DNA of 64,000 nt. It comes from Deltaproteobacteria bacterium. GTDB lineage: Bacteria > Desulfobacterota > Desulfuromonadia > Geobacterales > Pseudopelobacteraceae. How positions within the stretch are numbered: the first letter of the stretch is position 1; every line of letters starts with the position of its first letter. Under the pieces are notes generated by a model. The model did not search any database and was not told where the DNA came from. It saw only the letters and a program-made list of their open reading frames with translations. Positions 34,394 to 43,056 of the stretch are shown one piece after another. A program made the position numbers and the translations under genes. The stretch covers positions 62,001-126,000 of the forward strand of contig JACPFJ010000026.1 of NCBI GenBank assembly GCA_016182975.1. The letters are read 5' to 3'.

Positions 34394-35434
34394 TTAATCG
34401 TTGTATTTTTTCAAAAAGGCCTTGGCATCATTCAAGAGCGCCTTGCCGTTGCCCCCCTTGGCGGCGACCTCCTTGATCCATTCGTCATCGACACCCTCGG
34501 TCGCCTTTACCCAACGCTTGTATTCGGCATCGCTCAGGACATTGATGTTGTTGCGACGATCAACGGCTATCTTGCGTGATACCAGCGCACCGTCGTCCCA
34601 TATCTTCCCCACCCACCTGGATGTCTCGATGCCGCTGTTCTGGTCGATGACCTTCTTCAACTCGGGCGGCAGGCCGTTGTATTTGGCCTGATTCATGGCA
34701 AACGCGAAGATCGCGTTGGAATGCTTGGCATGGTGCGGAGCAACCTCGTTGTGGCTCTTGCAGATTTCCTGCAGCTTGAAAGACGTTGTTACCTCCCAGG
34801 GGAGGCTGGCGCCGTCCACCACCCCTTTGGCAATCGATTCGGGCACCGCCGGAGCCGGCATCTGCACCGGCACCGCACCGAGCGCAGCCAGGGTCTTGGA
34901 GCCGATACGGGTCGGGGCGCGAACCTTCAGGCCCTTGAGGTCCTCCAGGGTCTTGACCGGCTTGCTGCCGAAGTGCATCTGTGAACCGTCATGCACATGG
35001 GTAAAGATCAATTTGGTGCCTTTGAACTCGTCCATGGCATTCTTGTGGATGTAGTCCCATATGGCCATGCTCCCTTTTTCCGCACTCCTGACTATGAACG
35101 GCAGTTCGAAGACCTCGGACTTGGTGAAACGTCCCGCCTGATAGGTCGGTACCGTCCAGACGATATCGGCCACCCCGTCACGCACCTGGTCGAAGAGTTG
35201 CGCCGGGGAACCGCCCAGTTGCATGGAGGGGTAGAGTTGGCACTTGAGTCTGCCACCCGACTCCTTGTTGATCTTGTCACACCATGGTATGAGGTTTTTC
35301 TGATGAAAAGTCGAACTGGCCGGCAGGAAATGGGCGACCTTGAGGGTCACAACGTCCGGTGCGGCACAGGCAATCCCGGTTCCGAACGCGATGGCGGCTA
35401 CGGCAGACATCAGGCATGCTTTCAACAGCTTCAT
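34394..35434 (-). CDS. TRAP-type solute-binding protein (DctP family), paralogue 2
   Basis: 346 residues; signal peptide KACLMSAVAAIAFGTGIACA. About 92 percent identical to paralogue 1 by eye (28 differences), most changes being in the signal region and scattered conservative positions. VRAPTRIGSKT carries the ligand arginine. It is the last gene of the minus-strand paaK-ACT-reductase operon, 54 bases after the reductase stop, with AGAGGAGGAG before its ATG. Probably delivers the acid activated by the ligase upstream. No permease partner nearby. Confidence 0.9.
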   Translation of the reverse strand: MKLLKACLMSAVAAIAFGTGIACAAPDVVTLKVAHFLPASSTFHQKNLIPWCDKINKESGGRLKCQLYPSMQLGGSPAQLFDQVRDGVADIVWTVPTYQAGRFTKSEVFELPFIVRSAEKGSMAIWDYIHKNAMDEFKGTKLIFTHVHDGSQMHFGSKPVKTLEDLKGLKVRAPTRIGSKTLAALGAVPVQMPAPAVPESIAKGVVDGASLPWEVTTSFKLQEICKSHNEVAPHHAKHSNAIFAFAMNQAKYNGLPPELKKVIDQNSGIETSRWVGKIWDDGALVSRKIAVDRRNNINVLSDAEYKRWVKATEGVDDEWIKEVAAKGGNGKALLNDAKAFLKKYND

Positions 35435-35488
35435 GTTACTCCTCCTCTTTCTGTGTGGTTGGGGTTGGATAAATTGTTGCCACTTGGA

Positions 35489-36433
35489 TCATTTGGGCTC
35501 CAGGGCCTTGACCAGTCCCCGGATCATGGTGTTGTAGGGCGTGGGCACGCCGGCCTGCAGGCCGTATTCAACGACCTTGCCGTTGATGTAATCGATTTCG
35601 GTGCGCCGCCCGGCCTCGATGTCCTGCAACATGGAGGGCTTGTGGTTGCCGGCGCCCTTTATGTAGTTGATGCAGTAGGGGTAAAAATCGGAACCGAGGG
35701 CAAATTCATTGGCCCTGGCCACGGCGACCCCCTCTTTGATGAGGGCATCCACCAGGTTGAAGAGGATCGGGTCGAGGATGAGCTCGACCATGGTCCTGCC
35801 CGTTACGGCGCAGAGCGGATTCATGCTTGAATTCATGAGGGTCTTGCGCCAGACCATGTTGGTGATCTGATCGGTATGACTGGTGTCCAGCCCGCACGCG
35901 GTCAAGACGTTGCATATGCCGATTGAGGCGTCCCGTGACTGCGGATCAAGCTCCTGGAGATAGTGGGGACGATGGTGGAAGGCGATCCGGAAGTGAGCCG
36001 GGCCCAGCGGGACGCAGCCAAAATTGACGACGGCCCGCATGACGGACTTGGCGCCTAAGTGTTCCGCCAGGACTTGTTCGGTATCTATGCCGTTCTGCCA
36101 GCTGATGACATAGCGCCCCTCGGCAACAAAACCCTCCAGCGCGGAGGCGATCAACGGCAGTGCCGTGGCCTTGACCGTGACAAAAATCACATCCGGCGGA
36201 TCGTCGAGCAGTTCGTCGACATGGGTGGTGATCCTGGCCACCCTGGCCTGGAGGGTATCGGTACCCTCGATGATTATGCCCGGGTCGAGCGCCGGCTCGA
36301 TGAGCGACGGGATAACGTCGCAAAGGGTAACTTCATAGCCGCCCCTGGAGAGGAAGGCGGCGACTATCCCCCCCACGGGCCCGGCGCCGATGACCGCGAA
36401 TCTCTTTGGCTTGTAGTTACTTTCTTCCTTCAT
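35489..36433 (-). CDS. Ketopantoate reductase-family (ApbA/PanE) dehydrogenase
   Basis: 314 residues from ATG 36433 (AAGGAG upstream). N-terminal Rossmann domain KRFAVIGAGPVGGIVAAFLSRGG, NAD(P)-binding loop VTVKATALP, catalytic lysine region WRKTLMNSSMNPLCAVTGRT and C-terminal GRRTEIDYINGKVVEYG, all as in 2-dehydropantoate 2-reductase. The operon context (phenylacetate-CoA ligase, ACT protein, TRAP protein) argues for a catabolic 2-oxo- or hydroxy-acid dehydrogenase rather than pantothenate synthesis; the sequence alone cannot decide. Confidence 0.82.
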   Translation of the reverse strand: MKEESNYKPKRFAVIGAGPVGGIVAAFLSRGGYEVTLCDVIPSLIEPALDPGIIIEGTDTLQARVARITTHVDELLDDPPDVIFVTVKATALPLIASALEGFVAEGRYVISWQNGIDTEQVLAEHLGAKSVMRAVVNFGCVPLGPAHFRIAFHHRPHYLQELDPQSRDASIGICNVLTACGLDTSHTDQITNMVWRKTLMNSSMNPLCAVTGRTMVELILDPILFNLVDALIKEGVAVARANEFALGSDFYPYCINYIKGAGNHKPSMLQDIEAGRRTEIDYINGKVVEYGLQAGVPTPYNTMIRGLVKALEPK

Positions 36434-36473
36434 ATCGTGGGCTCCTTGAAATACGAAAGCAACGTGCCGACCC

Positions 36474-36923
36474 TTACGGATTTTCGAGAATTCCGAAGGA
36501 TTCGGCATCGAGGATCTTTACGTTGTTGCCTTGCAGAATCTCGATTGCCAGGTCGTTGTCGCTGAAGCGGAAGACCATTACCGCCTTCCCGGTCGATGTT
36601 CCGGTTCCGGCCAGGGCATACATGTATTCGACGTTCACCTTGGTTTCCAGAAACAGCTTGAGTACCCCGTCGGCCAGGCTGCCGGGGGTATCTTCGATCT
36701 CAACGGCAACTACATCGTCAACGCGCGCCGGAAGCTGCTTTTCCATAAACACCCTGCGTGCCTTGACGACGTCTGACACGAGAATGCGCAGGACGCCGAA
36801 ACCGAATGTGTCGCAAATGCAGAGCGACCTCATGTTCAGACCGGCCTCGCCGAGGGCGTGCGTGGCCTCGTAGAGGCGGCCGGGTGCGTTTTCCAGAAAA
36901 ACGGACAACTGTTTTAATTTCAT
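36474..36923 (-). CDS. Tandem ACT-domain protein
   Basis: 149 residues with two ACT folds (KQLSVFLENAPGRLYEATHALGEAGLNM and VAVEIEDTPGSLADGVLKLFLETKVNVEYMYAL). Small ACT proteins like this accompany phenylacetate-CoA ligases in many anaerobes and are thought to bind an amino acid or aromatic ligand and modulate the enzyme. Located between the ligase and the reductase in one operon. Confidence 0.88.
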   Translation of the reverse strand: MKLKQLSVFLENAPGRLYEATHALGEAGLNMRSLCICDTFGFGVLRILVSDVVKARRVFMEKQLPARVDDVVAVEIEDTPGSLADGVLKLFLETKVNVEYMYALAGTGTSTGKAVMVFRFSDNDLAIEILQGNNVKILDAESFGILENP

Positions 36924-36945
36924 GCGAGCCTCCCTTGAGAATTTT

Positions 36946-36989
36946 CTGAATCCGTGACGCCTCCGCGCGTTCCGGCGTCACGGATTCAG
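36946..36989. repeat. Short hairpin form of the CTGAATCCGTGACG repeat
   Basis: CTGAATCCGTGACGCC (36946-36961) is the exact complement of GGCGTCACGGATTCAG (36974-36989), 12-base loop. Sits between the ligase stop and the ACT gene start inside an operon, so it may also affect mRNA processing. Confidence 0.8.
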
Positions 36990-36993
36990 GAAT

Positions 36994-38337
36994 TTATTTG
37001 GGGCGTCGATCATCGACCCGCTTGGCCTTCCCTTCACTGCGCGGGATCGTACCGGGCGGAACCAGGGTCACCCCGGCGGTGATACCTACTATTTCCTTGA
37101 TGTCGTGCCTGATATTTTCAACCTTCTTCCGTGCCACTTCCACGTCGCTCAGGATGTTTCGCGCGCTCCCGGCGAGGACATCGGCCGCGGCCTTGACCAT
37201 GAAATCCTCGGTGACCTCGATTTGGACGTTGACCTCGTCCATGCTCCCGTCGCGCTCCACCACGATCATGTAGTGGGGCGATATGCCCTGACGCTTGATG
37301 ACGATTGATTCGATCTGTGAGGGAAAGAAGTTGACCCCGCGGATGATCAACATATCGTCGGTGCGGCCGGAGAGCCTGGCCATCTTGACCAGGGTGCGGC
37401 CACAGGCGCACGGCTCAAGACTGAGCCTGGTGATGTCACGCGTGCGGAAGCGCAACAGCGGCTGCCCCTCGTTGCCGATGGTGGTTATGACCAACTCCCC
37501 TGTCTCGCCGTAGGGAAGCACTTCTCCGGTTTCGGGGTTGATGATTTCGGGATAGAAGAAATCCTCGTTGACGTGCAGTCCGTTGCGGACCTCGTGGCAC
37601 TCGAAGGAGACACCCGGTCCGATGATCTCCGAAAGGCCGTAGATGTCGCAGGCCATGATCCCGAACCTCTCCTGAATCGTCTGGCGCATCGTCTCGCTCC
37701 ACGGCTCGGCGCCAAAGAGACCGGTCCGAAGCTTGAGCTTCTTGAAATCCACCCCCATCTGCTCGCCGACCTCGCAGACGTGCATCAGGAAGGAGGGGGT
37801 CGCGGTGATGGCGGTGGTGCCGAAATCCTGCATCACCATGATCTGCTTCTGGGTGCCGCCGCCGGAGATCGGAATCACCGCCGCCCCTACGCGGATGCCG
37901 CCATAATGGGCCCCGAGGCCGCCGGTAAAGAAACCGTAGCCGAACATGTTCTGAACAACATCCTTGCTGGTGATGTCGGCGCCGGTGCAGGCCCGCGCCA
38001 TGACCTCTTTCCAGAGCTCGATGTCATTGCGGGTATAGCCCACAACGACCGGCTTGCCTGTGGTTCCCGAGGTGGCGTGATACTCGACGATATCCTCCTG
38101 GGCCGCGGTAAAGAGGTTGAAGGGATAGTTGTCGCGTATCTCCATCTTGGTGGTGAAGGGGAGTCTGCGGACATCGTCCAGTGACTTGATGTCGCCCGGT
38201 TTCACCCCGATTTCATCGAGCCTCTTTTTGTAATAGGGGTTCTTCCCGTAGACGTAATCGACCGTTTTCCGCATCTTGGCCAACTGGGTCTCCCGCATCT
38301 CGCTGCGACTGATTGTCTCCTCTCTGCTCCATGCCAT
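36994..38337 (-). CDS. paaK: Phenylacetate-CoA ligase
   Basis: 447 residues from ATG 38337 (GAGAGGTGA upstream). PaaK family: YHATSGTTGKPVVVGYTRND (ATP-binding loop), FGYGFFTGGLGAHYGG, DIYGLSEIIGPGVSFEC, RTRDITRL and the C-terminal RSEGKAKRVDDRR with the catalytic lysine. Forms phenylacetyl-CoA or an arylacetate analogue; indoleacetate or hydroxyphenylacetate cannot be excluded. First gene of the operon paaK-ACT-reductase-TRAP, under the sigma-54 promoter at 38384 and the three inverted-repeat sites further upstream. Confidence 0.92.
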   Translation of the reverse strand: MAWSREETISRSEMRETQLAKMRKTVDYVYGKNPYYKKRLDEIGVKPGDIKSLDDVRRLPFTTKMEIRDNYPFNLFTAAQEDIVEYHATSGTTGKPVVVGYTRNDIELWKEVMARACTGADITSKDVVQNMFGYGFFTGGLGAHYGGIRVGAAVIPISGGGTQKQIMVMQDFGTTAITATPSFLMHVCEVGEQMGVDFKKLKLRTGLFGAEPWSETMRQTIQERFGIMACDIYGLSEIIGPGVSFECHEVRNGLHVNEDFFYPEIINPETGEVLPYGETGELVITTIGNEGQPLLRFRTRDITRLSLEPCACGRTLVKMARLSGRTDDMLIIRGVNFFPSQIESIVIKRQGISPHYMIVVERDGSMDEVNVQIEVTEDFMVKAAADVLAGSARNILSDVEVARKKVENIRHDIKEIVGITAGVTLVPPGTIPRSEGKAKRVDDRRPK

Positions 38338-38383
38338 GGTCTCACCTCTCTTTCGCCTGATTTTGATATTATGAAATATTGTT

Positions 38384-38400
38384 TTGCATGTGGCATGCCA
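38384..38400 (-). promoter_or_regulatory. Sigma-54 promoter of the paaK operon
   Basis: Minus strand TGGCATGCCACATGCA: GG at 38399-38398, GC at 38387-38386, exactly ten bases apart; close to TGGCAC-N5-TTGCA. Start predicted near 38374, 37 bases before the ATG. The -24 region lies in a perfect 18-bp palindrome CATGTGGCATGCCACATG (38386-38403). Confidence 0.8.
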
Positions 38401-38496
38401 CATGGGTTTTATCCGTATAAAAGAGTATAACACAATGTTTATATTGTGAAATATTTCAAAATATAGTTTATCTGCAATTGGATGGAAAACAGAGCA

Positions 38497-38509
38497 ACGA
38501 TATTTCGTC
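38497..38509. promoter_or_regulatory. Activator site A1 (ACGATATTTCGTC)
   Basis: Inverted repeat ACGA-TATT-TCGT, about 100 bp upstream of the paaK -24 box. Identical to A2. Proposed target of the activator encoded at 38724-40712. Confidence 0.6.
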
Positions 38510-38617
38510 GGCTTCCCGGGTTACGTAACGGATCGACCAGGTATGTCAAACGATATGGTACTGTTTATTAAAGAGAATGTGGGGGGATTGCCTGCTGGAA
38601 ACGTCTTTGGCCGGAAA

Positions 38618-38649
38618 ACGATATTTCGTCATTAAGACGACATTTCGTC
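38618..38649. promoter_or_regulatory. Activator sites A2 and A3
   Basis: ACGATATTTCGTC at 38618-38630 and ACGACATTTCGTC at 38637-38649, start-to-start distance 19 bp (about two helical turns), suitable for cooperative binding. They lie between the activator's stop codon and the paaK promoter. Confidence 0.6.
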
Positions 38650-38723
38650 GGTTATGGGGCAGTTCGTCTGCGGATATGGGGTATTTACTCAGGGTGCGGC
38701 GGAAACATGGATTCAGGGACGTT

Positions 38724-40712
38724 CTACGCGTCCTCGGAGAGAATGTTTCTCCTCTTTATCCCCAACTTTTTCATCCTCGAGTTAAGGGTCGTCGGCTTCA
38801 GGCCCAATACCTCGGCAGCCCCGTTCCTCCCCCGTATGCGCCATCCGGTTCTTTCCAGAACCGAGGCGATGTGCATCCGTTCCATGCCTTCAATCGTCAT
38901 TGGCTGAACGGCAATTGTGGCGGGTCCGTCCGGCACCCCCACGACCAGTGTCGAACCGCTGCTGAGAATCATGGCCCTCTCGACCATGTTTCGCAGCTCC
39001 CTGATGTTACCCGGCCAAGGGTAGCGCTCCAGGGCGTCCATGCACTTTTTCGGGATGCGCTCTATCGTCTTTCCGAAGGACTTGGCAAATTCCTTGACCA
39101 TGGCCCAGACGAGGAGCGGAATGTCCTCCCGGCGCTCCCGCAGCGGCGGAAGCGCAATGGGAAACACGTTCAGGCGGTAGTAGAGGTCTTCCCTGAATTT
39201 GCCGTCCTTTACCGCCCGGGCCAGATCGCGGTTGGTCGCGGCAATGATGCGAACATCCACATCAATGGGCCTGGTGCTGCCAAGCCGCTCGAATTGGCCC
39301 TCCTGAAGCACGCGGAGGAGTTTTGCCTGGAGGTCGAGGGGGAGTTCACCTATCTCATCGAGAAAGATCGTCGAGCCGTTGGCGGCTTCAAATCGACCGA
39401 TCTGCCTGGTCATGGCGCCGGTGTAGGCACCCTTTTCGTGGCCGAAAAGCTCGGTTTCGATCAGTGTCGACGGCAAGGCCGCACAATTCACCTTGATCAT
39501 GGCGCGATCCTTTCGCGCGCTCAGGCTGTGAATGGCGCGGGCCAGCAACTCCTTACCGGTGCCGGTCTCCCCGAGCAGAAGCACGGTCGAGTCTTTAGTG
39601 GCCACCTGCTCCACCTGCGACAGGACCCTCCGGATGGCATCCGATTGGCCGATGATCTCCTCGTGCTTGTATTCGATATCGATCTGGTCGCGGAGGTAAA
39701 AGTTCTCAGCCTCCAGGTGGTCTTTCAGGCGCTTGATTTCGGCAAGGGCCTTTTGAATCTTCTGATCGGCCCGCTTCCGTTCCAGGGCATTTGCAAAAAT
39801 TTCCCACAGGAGGCGGAGTCTTTGGATTAGTTCGTCGGGCCATTCCCTTTTGACCTGGTAAGAAACAAAGGTAATGACACCCACAACGGTGCCGCCTACA
39901 CTCGCCGGGATAAACAGGATGGATTTGATGCCACCTTGCGCCTTACAATATTTCTTTTCCTGCCAAAAGCTGTCAGGCAACTCGTCGATGTCGGAAATCC
40001 TGAAGATCTCCCCCTTGCGAAGCAGGCTGTTCCAAACGGGTATCAGGTCCTCGATGACGGGAGGCGGCTGTTTGATCCCCGGCAAGGCGAAGGAATGGGC
40101 GAGCTGCAACCGTCCATTATCGGGTAGTACGTGCCAGATGCTGCAGCGGTCGAATCCCAGGAACTCGACGACCTTTTGCAGACCCTGCTCGATCTTGCTG
40201 TCCACCTCGGCTACGGGCACATTGATGAAGGCGGTCGAGAGATCGGAGAGAAGGGCCTCTACCATCAGGCGTTCCGTTTGTACGTCCTCTTTGATTTTCT
40301 GCTCGGTTACATCCCGGACGATCAGACCGCAACCCAGCACCGATCCGTCATCCGACTTGAGGGGATAACTGCAAATCAACCAGAATCTGTATTGAGACGA
40401 CTGGTCCGGAAGCGGCTTGTGCACAACAACCTCATGTTCCACAAAAGTGCGTTCCTCCGTGACCGTACTGGAAAGCAGCGGTTCGACGGTCAGCGCAACC
40501 TGCTGATCAAGCTCCCTGACGGTTTTACCGATATGCTGCCCGACCGGCATGCCGTCGATCGTCGCCATTCGATCGTTCACATGGATATAACGCAGGTCCA
40601 GATCGAGTATCGCGAGCCCAAACTGGACCTGCTCGAGCAACTGATCAAGCCTGTTGAATCTCCTGAGTAAAAAACCTGGATCGTTTAGTGGCTGTCTGCT
40701 TTCCATTTCCAT
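38724..40712 (-). CDS. PAS-GAF sigma-54 activator A
   Basis: About 662 residues. PAS domain (about 25-145: GLAILDLDLRYIHVNDRMA, LIVRDVTEQK), GAF domain (about 160-310: [31 protein letters not shown]), a linker coil, AAA+ domain (GETGTGKE Walker A near 381, GAYTGA near 428, FLDEIGELP) and a Fis-type helix-turn-helix NGAAEVLGLKPTTLNSRMKKLGI. NorR/FhlA-like: the GAF or PAS presumably binds an aromatic acid or CoA ester. ATG 40712 or 40706 is likely. Paralogue of the activator at 54856. Sits directly upstream of the paaK operon. Confidence 0.9.
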   Translation of the reverse strand: MEMESRQPLNDPGFLLRRFNRLDQLLEQVQFGLAILDLDLRYIHVNDRMATIDGMPVGQHIGKTVRELDQQVALTVEPLLSSTVTEERTFVEHEVVVHKPLPDQSSQYRFWLICSYPLKSDDGSVLGCGLIVRDVTEQKIKEDVQTERLMVEALLSDLSTAFINVPVAEVDSKIEQGLQKVVEFLGFDRCSIWHVLPDNGRLQLAHSFALPGIKQPPPVIEDLIPVWNSLLRKGEIFRISDIDELPDSFWQEKKYCKAQGGIKSILFIPASVGGTVVGVITFVSYQVKREWPDELIQRLRLLWEIFANALERKRADQKIQKALAEIKRLKDHLEAENFYLRDQIDIEYKHEEIIGQSDAIRRVLSQVEQVATKDSTVLLLGETGTGKELLARAIHSLSARKDRAMIKVNCAALPSTLIETELFGHEKGAYTGAMTRQIGRFEAANGSTIFLDEIGELPLDLQAKLLRVLQEGQFERLGSTRPIDVDVRIIAATNRDLARAVKDGKFREDLYYRLNVFPIALPPLRERREDIPLLVWAMVKEFAKSFGKTIERIPKKCMDALERYPWPGNIRELRNMVERAMILSSGSTLVVGVPDGPATIAVQPMTIEGMERMHIASVLERTGWRIRGRNGAAEVLGLKPTTLNSRMKKLGIKRRNILSEDA

Positions 40713-40727
40713 ATCCAATGATAAAAA

Positions 40728-40796
40728 AGGGTCAAGTCTCCAATTTCACAAATTGCATCCGAAAAGGCAAAATATGAACAATGGAGACTTGACCCT
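40728..40796. repeat. GGGTCAAGTCTCC inverted repeat
   Basis: AGGGTCAAGTCTCCA (40728-40742) and its exact complement at 40782-40796 around a 39-base loop. REP/MITE-like; located just upstream of activator A. Confidence 0.7.
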
Positions 40797-40821
40797 GTTA
40801 CGGAACATTGAAAAAAGGTTA

Positions 40822-40864
40822 TGAGTTTTGGGTTTTGAGATTAATGCTTTTAACCCAAAACTCA
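40822..40864. terminator. Hairpin after the thiolase gene
   Basis: TGAGTTTTGGGTT pairs exactly with AACCCAAAACTCA (40852-40864) around a 17-base loop; AT-rich. On the minus strand it lies 51 bases after the thiolase stop and may end that transcript; the fit to a classical terminator is only moderate. Confidence 0.45.
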
Positions 40865-40914
40865 AAACTAACAACTCAAAACATAAAAAGGGTCAACATG
40901 CCATATATCCCTCG

Positions 40915-42114
40915 TCACTCCACACGTTCAACGATCGTGGCAATACCCTGTCCCACACCGATGCACAGAGACACGATGCCATAACGCGCACCGCGCCGCT
41001 TCATCTCATGCACCAGAGTCGCCGTAATACGCGCACCGGTCGAGCCGAGCGGATGGCCAATGGCGATCGAGCCGCCGTTGACGTTCACCTTCGCCGGGTT
41101 GATCCCCAGTTCGCGGATGCAGGGAATGGATTGCGCGGCGAACGCCTCGTTCAGCTCGAAGAGATCGATGTCGTTGATATTCAGCCCGGCCCGGGCCAGC
41201 ACCTTCTGGACCGCGGGAATGGGACCAAGTCCCATGTAGGATGGATCGCAGCCGGCGACCGCGCTGGCTACAACGCGTACGAGCGGCTTGTACCCCAGAC
41301 GCTTGGCGGTCCCCGCCTCCATCAGCAGCAGCGCGGCCGCGCCGTCGTTGATGCCACTGGAGTTGCCTGCGGTTACGGTGCCGTCCTTTTTGAAGGCGGG
41401 CGGCAGCTTGGCCAGTTGCTCCATGGTGATATCGCCACGGGGAAATTCGTCCCGGTCAACAATGATCGGGTCGCCCTTTTTCTGGGGCAGCACTACCGGC
41501 ACGATCTCGTCCTTGAATTTGCCGGCGGCATCCGCCGCGGCCCACTTGTGCTGCGTCGCCAGGGCGAATTCGTCCTGCTCCAGGCGGGTGAGGCCATACC
41601 TTACCGCGACGTTCTCGGCGGTATCTCCCATGCCTTCCTTGGCGTACGCTTCCGTCATCCGCGGGTTGGTGAAACGCCAGCCAATTACCGTGTCGAACAC
41701 CTTTATGTCACGGGAGAAAGCCGACTCGGCCTTTGCCATGACAAAGGGGGCGCGGGTCATGGACTCGGTGCCGCCGGCAATGATCACGTCCCCCTCGCCT
41801 ACCTTGATGGCCTGGGCCGCGCTGTTGACGGCGTTGAGACCAGAGGCGCAGAGGCGGTTGATGGTCTGACCGGCAACCGAGTACGGCAGGCCCGCCAGCA
41901 AGGCCGCCATGCGGCCGACGTTGCGGTTGTCTTCGCCCGCCCCGTTCGTGCAACCCAGTATCACATCCTCGATCAGGTTCGGATCGAGATTGTTGCGCTT
42001 GACCAGCTCGGAAATGCAATGGGCCGCCAGGTCGTCAGATCGGACATTTTTTAACGCGCCGCCGAATTTTCCGACCGGCGTTCGGACTGCATCGATGATT
42101 ACTGCTTCACGCAT
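40915..42114 (-). CDS. Acetyl-CoA C-acyltransferase (thiolase)
   Basis: 399 residues from ATG 42114 (GGAGG five bases upstream). Canonical thiolase: NRLCASGLNAVNSAAQ with the nucleophile Cys, FELNEAFAAQ, GGSIAIGHPLGSTGAR (His) and SLCIGVGQGIAT (second Cys). Similar to 3-oxoadipyl/acetoacetyl-CoA thiolases; cleaves 3-oxoacyl-CoA from ring-opened aromatics or makes the reverse condensation. Forms an operon with the SDR gene upstream, controlled by the promoter at 43007-43042. Confidence 0.93.
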   Translation of the reverse strand: MREAVIIDAVRTPVGKFGGALKNVRSDDLAAHCISELVKRNNLDPNLIEDVILGCTNGAGEDNRNVGRMAALLAGLPYSVAGQTINRLCASGLNAVNSAAQAIKVGEGDVIIAGGTESMTRAPFVMAKAESAFSRDIKVFDTVIGWRFTNPRMTEAYAKEGMGDTAENVAVRYGLTRLEQDEFALATQHKWAAADAAGKFKDEIVPVVLPQKKGDPIIVDRDEFPRGDITMEQLAKLPPAFKKDGTVTAGNSSGINDGAAALLLMEAGTAKRLGYKPLVRVVASAVAGCDPSYMGLGPIPAVQKVLARAGLNINDIDLFELNEAFAAQSIPCIRELGINPAKVNVNGGSIAIGHPLGSTGARITATLVHEMKRRGARYGIVSLCIGVGQGIATIVERVE

Positions 42115-42150
42115 TTGATCCTCCATGGCTGTGCAAATATTGGTTAACTG

Positions 42151-42894
42151 TTAAATGTATTGGCCGCCGTCTACCTTGATGCACTCGCCGGTAATGTGGC
42201 GCGCCTTTTCGGAGCAGAGGAACGTGACCAGCCAGGCCACCTCTTCCGGCTGCCCCATGCGGCCTAGTACGATATCGGCCAGCGATTTCTGTTTCACGTC
42301 TTCCGGCAGGGCCTTCATCATCTCGGTCTCGATCAGGCCGGGTGCGACGGCGTTGCAGTTTACGTTGGACTTCGCCAGTTCGCGCGCGATCGTTTTGGTC
42401 AGGCCGATGATGCCGGCTTTGGCTGCGGCGTAGTTGGCCTGGCCGAACTTGCCGCGCAGACCGTTGATGGAGGTGATGTTGACGATCTTGCCGCTCCCCT
42501 GCTCCTTGAGCAGCGGCGCAACCGCACGAATGTAGTTGAAGTAACCCTTCAGGTTGATGGCAAGCGCCTCGTCCCACTGCTCCTCGGTCATCTTCCAGAT
42601 CACCGCATCGCGGTTCACGCCGGCATTGTTCACCAGGATGTCGACGCTGCCGAATTCCGCGACCACCTTGTCCACCATCGCCTGGGCATCCTTGAAACTC
42701 GCCACGTCAGCCTGAACAGCTATGGCGCGCTGCCCCATCTTGTGGATTTCGGCGCAGATGGCATTGGCTTCTTCGCTGTGCTTGCGATAGTTGATCGCCA
42801 CGTTCGCACCGTTCTTCGCCAGATCGAGTGCAATTGCGCTCCCGATTCCCAGGCTCGCACCGGTTACAATTGCATTTTTCCCCTTGAGCTCCAT
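42151..42894 (-). CDS. SDR-family 3-oxoacyl-CoA/ACP reductase
   Basis: 247 residues from ATG 42894 (AAGGAGGGG upstream). Classical short-chain dehydrogenase: TGASLGIGSAIA (NAD(P) loop), NNAGVNRD, catalytic Ser in ITSINGL and YAAAK, C-terminal ITGECIKVDGGQYI. Looks like FabG/PhaB, so acetoacetyl-CoA or 3-hydroxyacyl-CoA oxidoreduction. First gene of the two-gene operon with the thiolase 36 bases downstream. Confidence 0.92.
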   Translation of the reverse strand: MELKGKNAIVTGASLGIGSAIALDLAKNGANVAINYRKHSEEANAICAEIHKMGQRAIAVQADVASFKDAQAMVDKVVAEFGSVDILVNNAGVNRDAVIWKMTEEQWDEALAINLKGYFNYIRAVAPLLKEQGSGKIVNITSINGLRGKFGQANYAAAKAGIIGLTKTIARELAKSNVNCNAVAPGLIETEMMKALPEDVKQKSLADIVLGRMGQPEEVAWLVTFLCSEKARHITGECIKVDGGQYI

Positions 42895-43006
42895 TTGTCC
42901 CCTCCTTTTTATCCGTCCCTTGGTTTGGTTGATACTGCCGCAAACGATCTTTTCGACCAACTGGGTACTTGTCCACAGTCAAGGCGACTGAACAGATACC
43001 GTACCG

Positions 43007-43042
43007 GGTAAATTAGTACCATTATACCAATTTAGCTGTCAA
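43007..43042 (-). promoter_or_regulatory. Promoter/operator shared with 49701-49736, copy 1
   Basis: On the minus strand TTGACA (43042-43037) is followed by GGTAT, then TGGTAC, then AATTTAC. Of 36 aligned positions 28 equal the copy at 49701. The core 43009-43034 is an inverted repeat with arms TAAATT-N-GTA and TAC-N-AATTTA. The site overlaps the space between -35 and -10, as expected for a repressor. Drives the SDR-thiolase operon. Confidence 0.65.
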
Positions 43043-43056
43043 GAGGAAAATTACGG

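Noticed and set aside
38553..38566. ATATGGTACTGTTT as a second sigma-54 promoter
   Set aside because: The -12 GC is absent at the required spacing and it points into the 3' end of activator A; only the shared word is noted.
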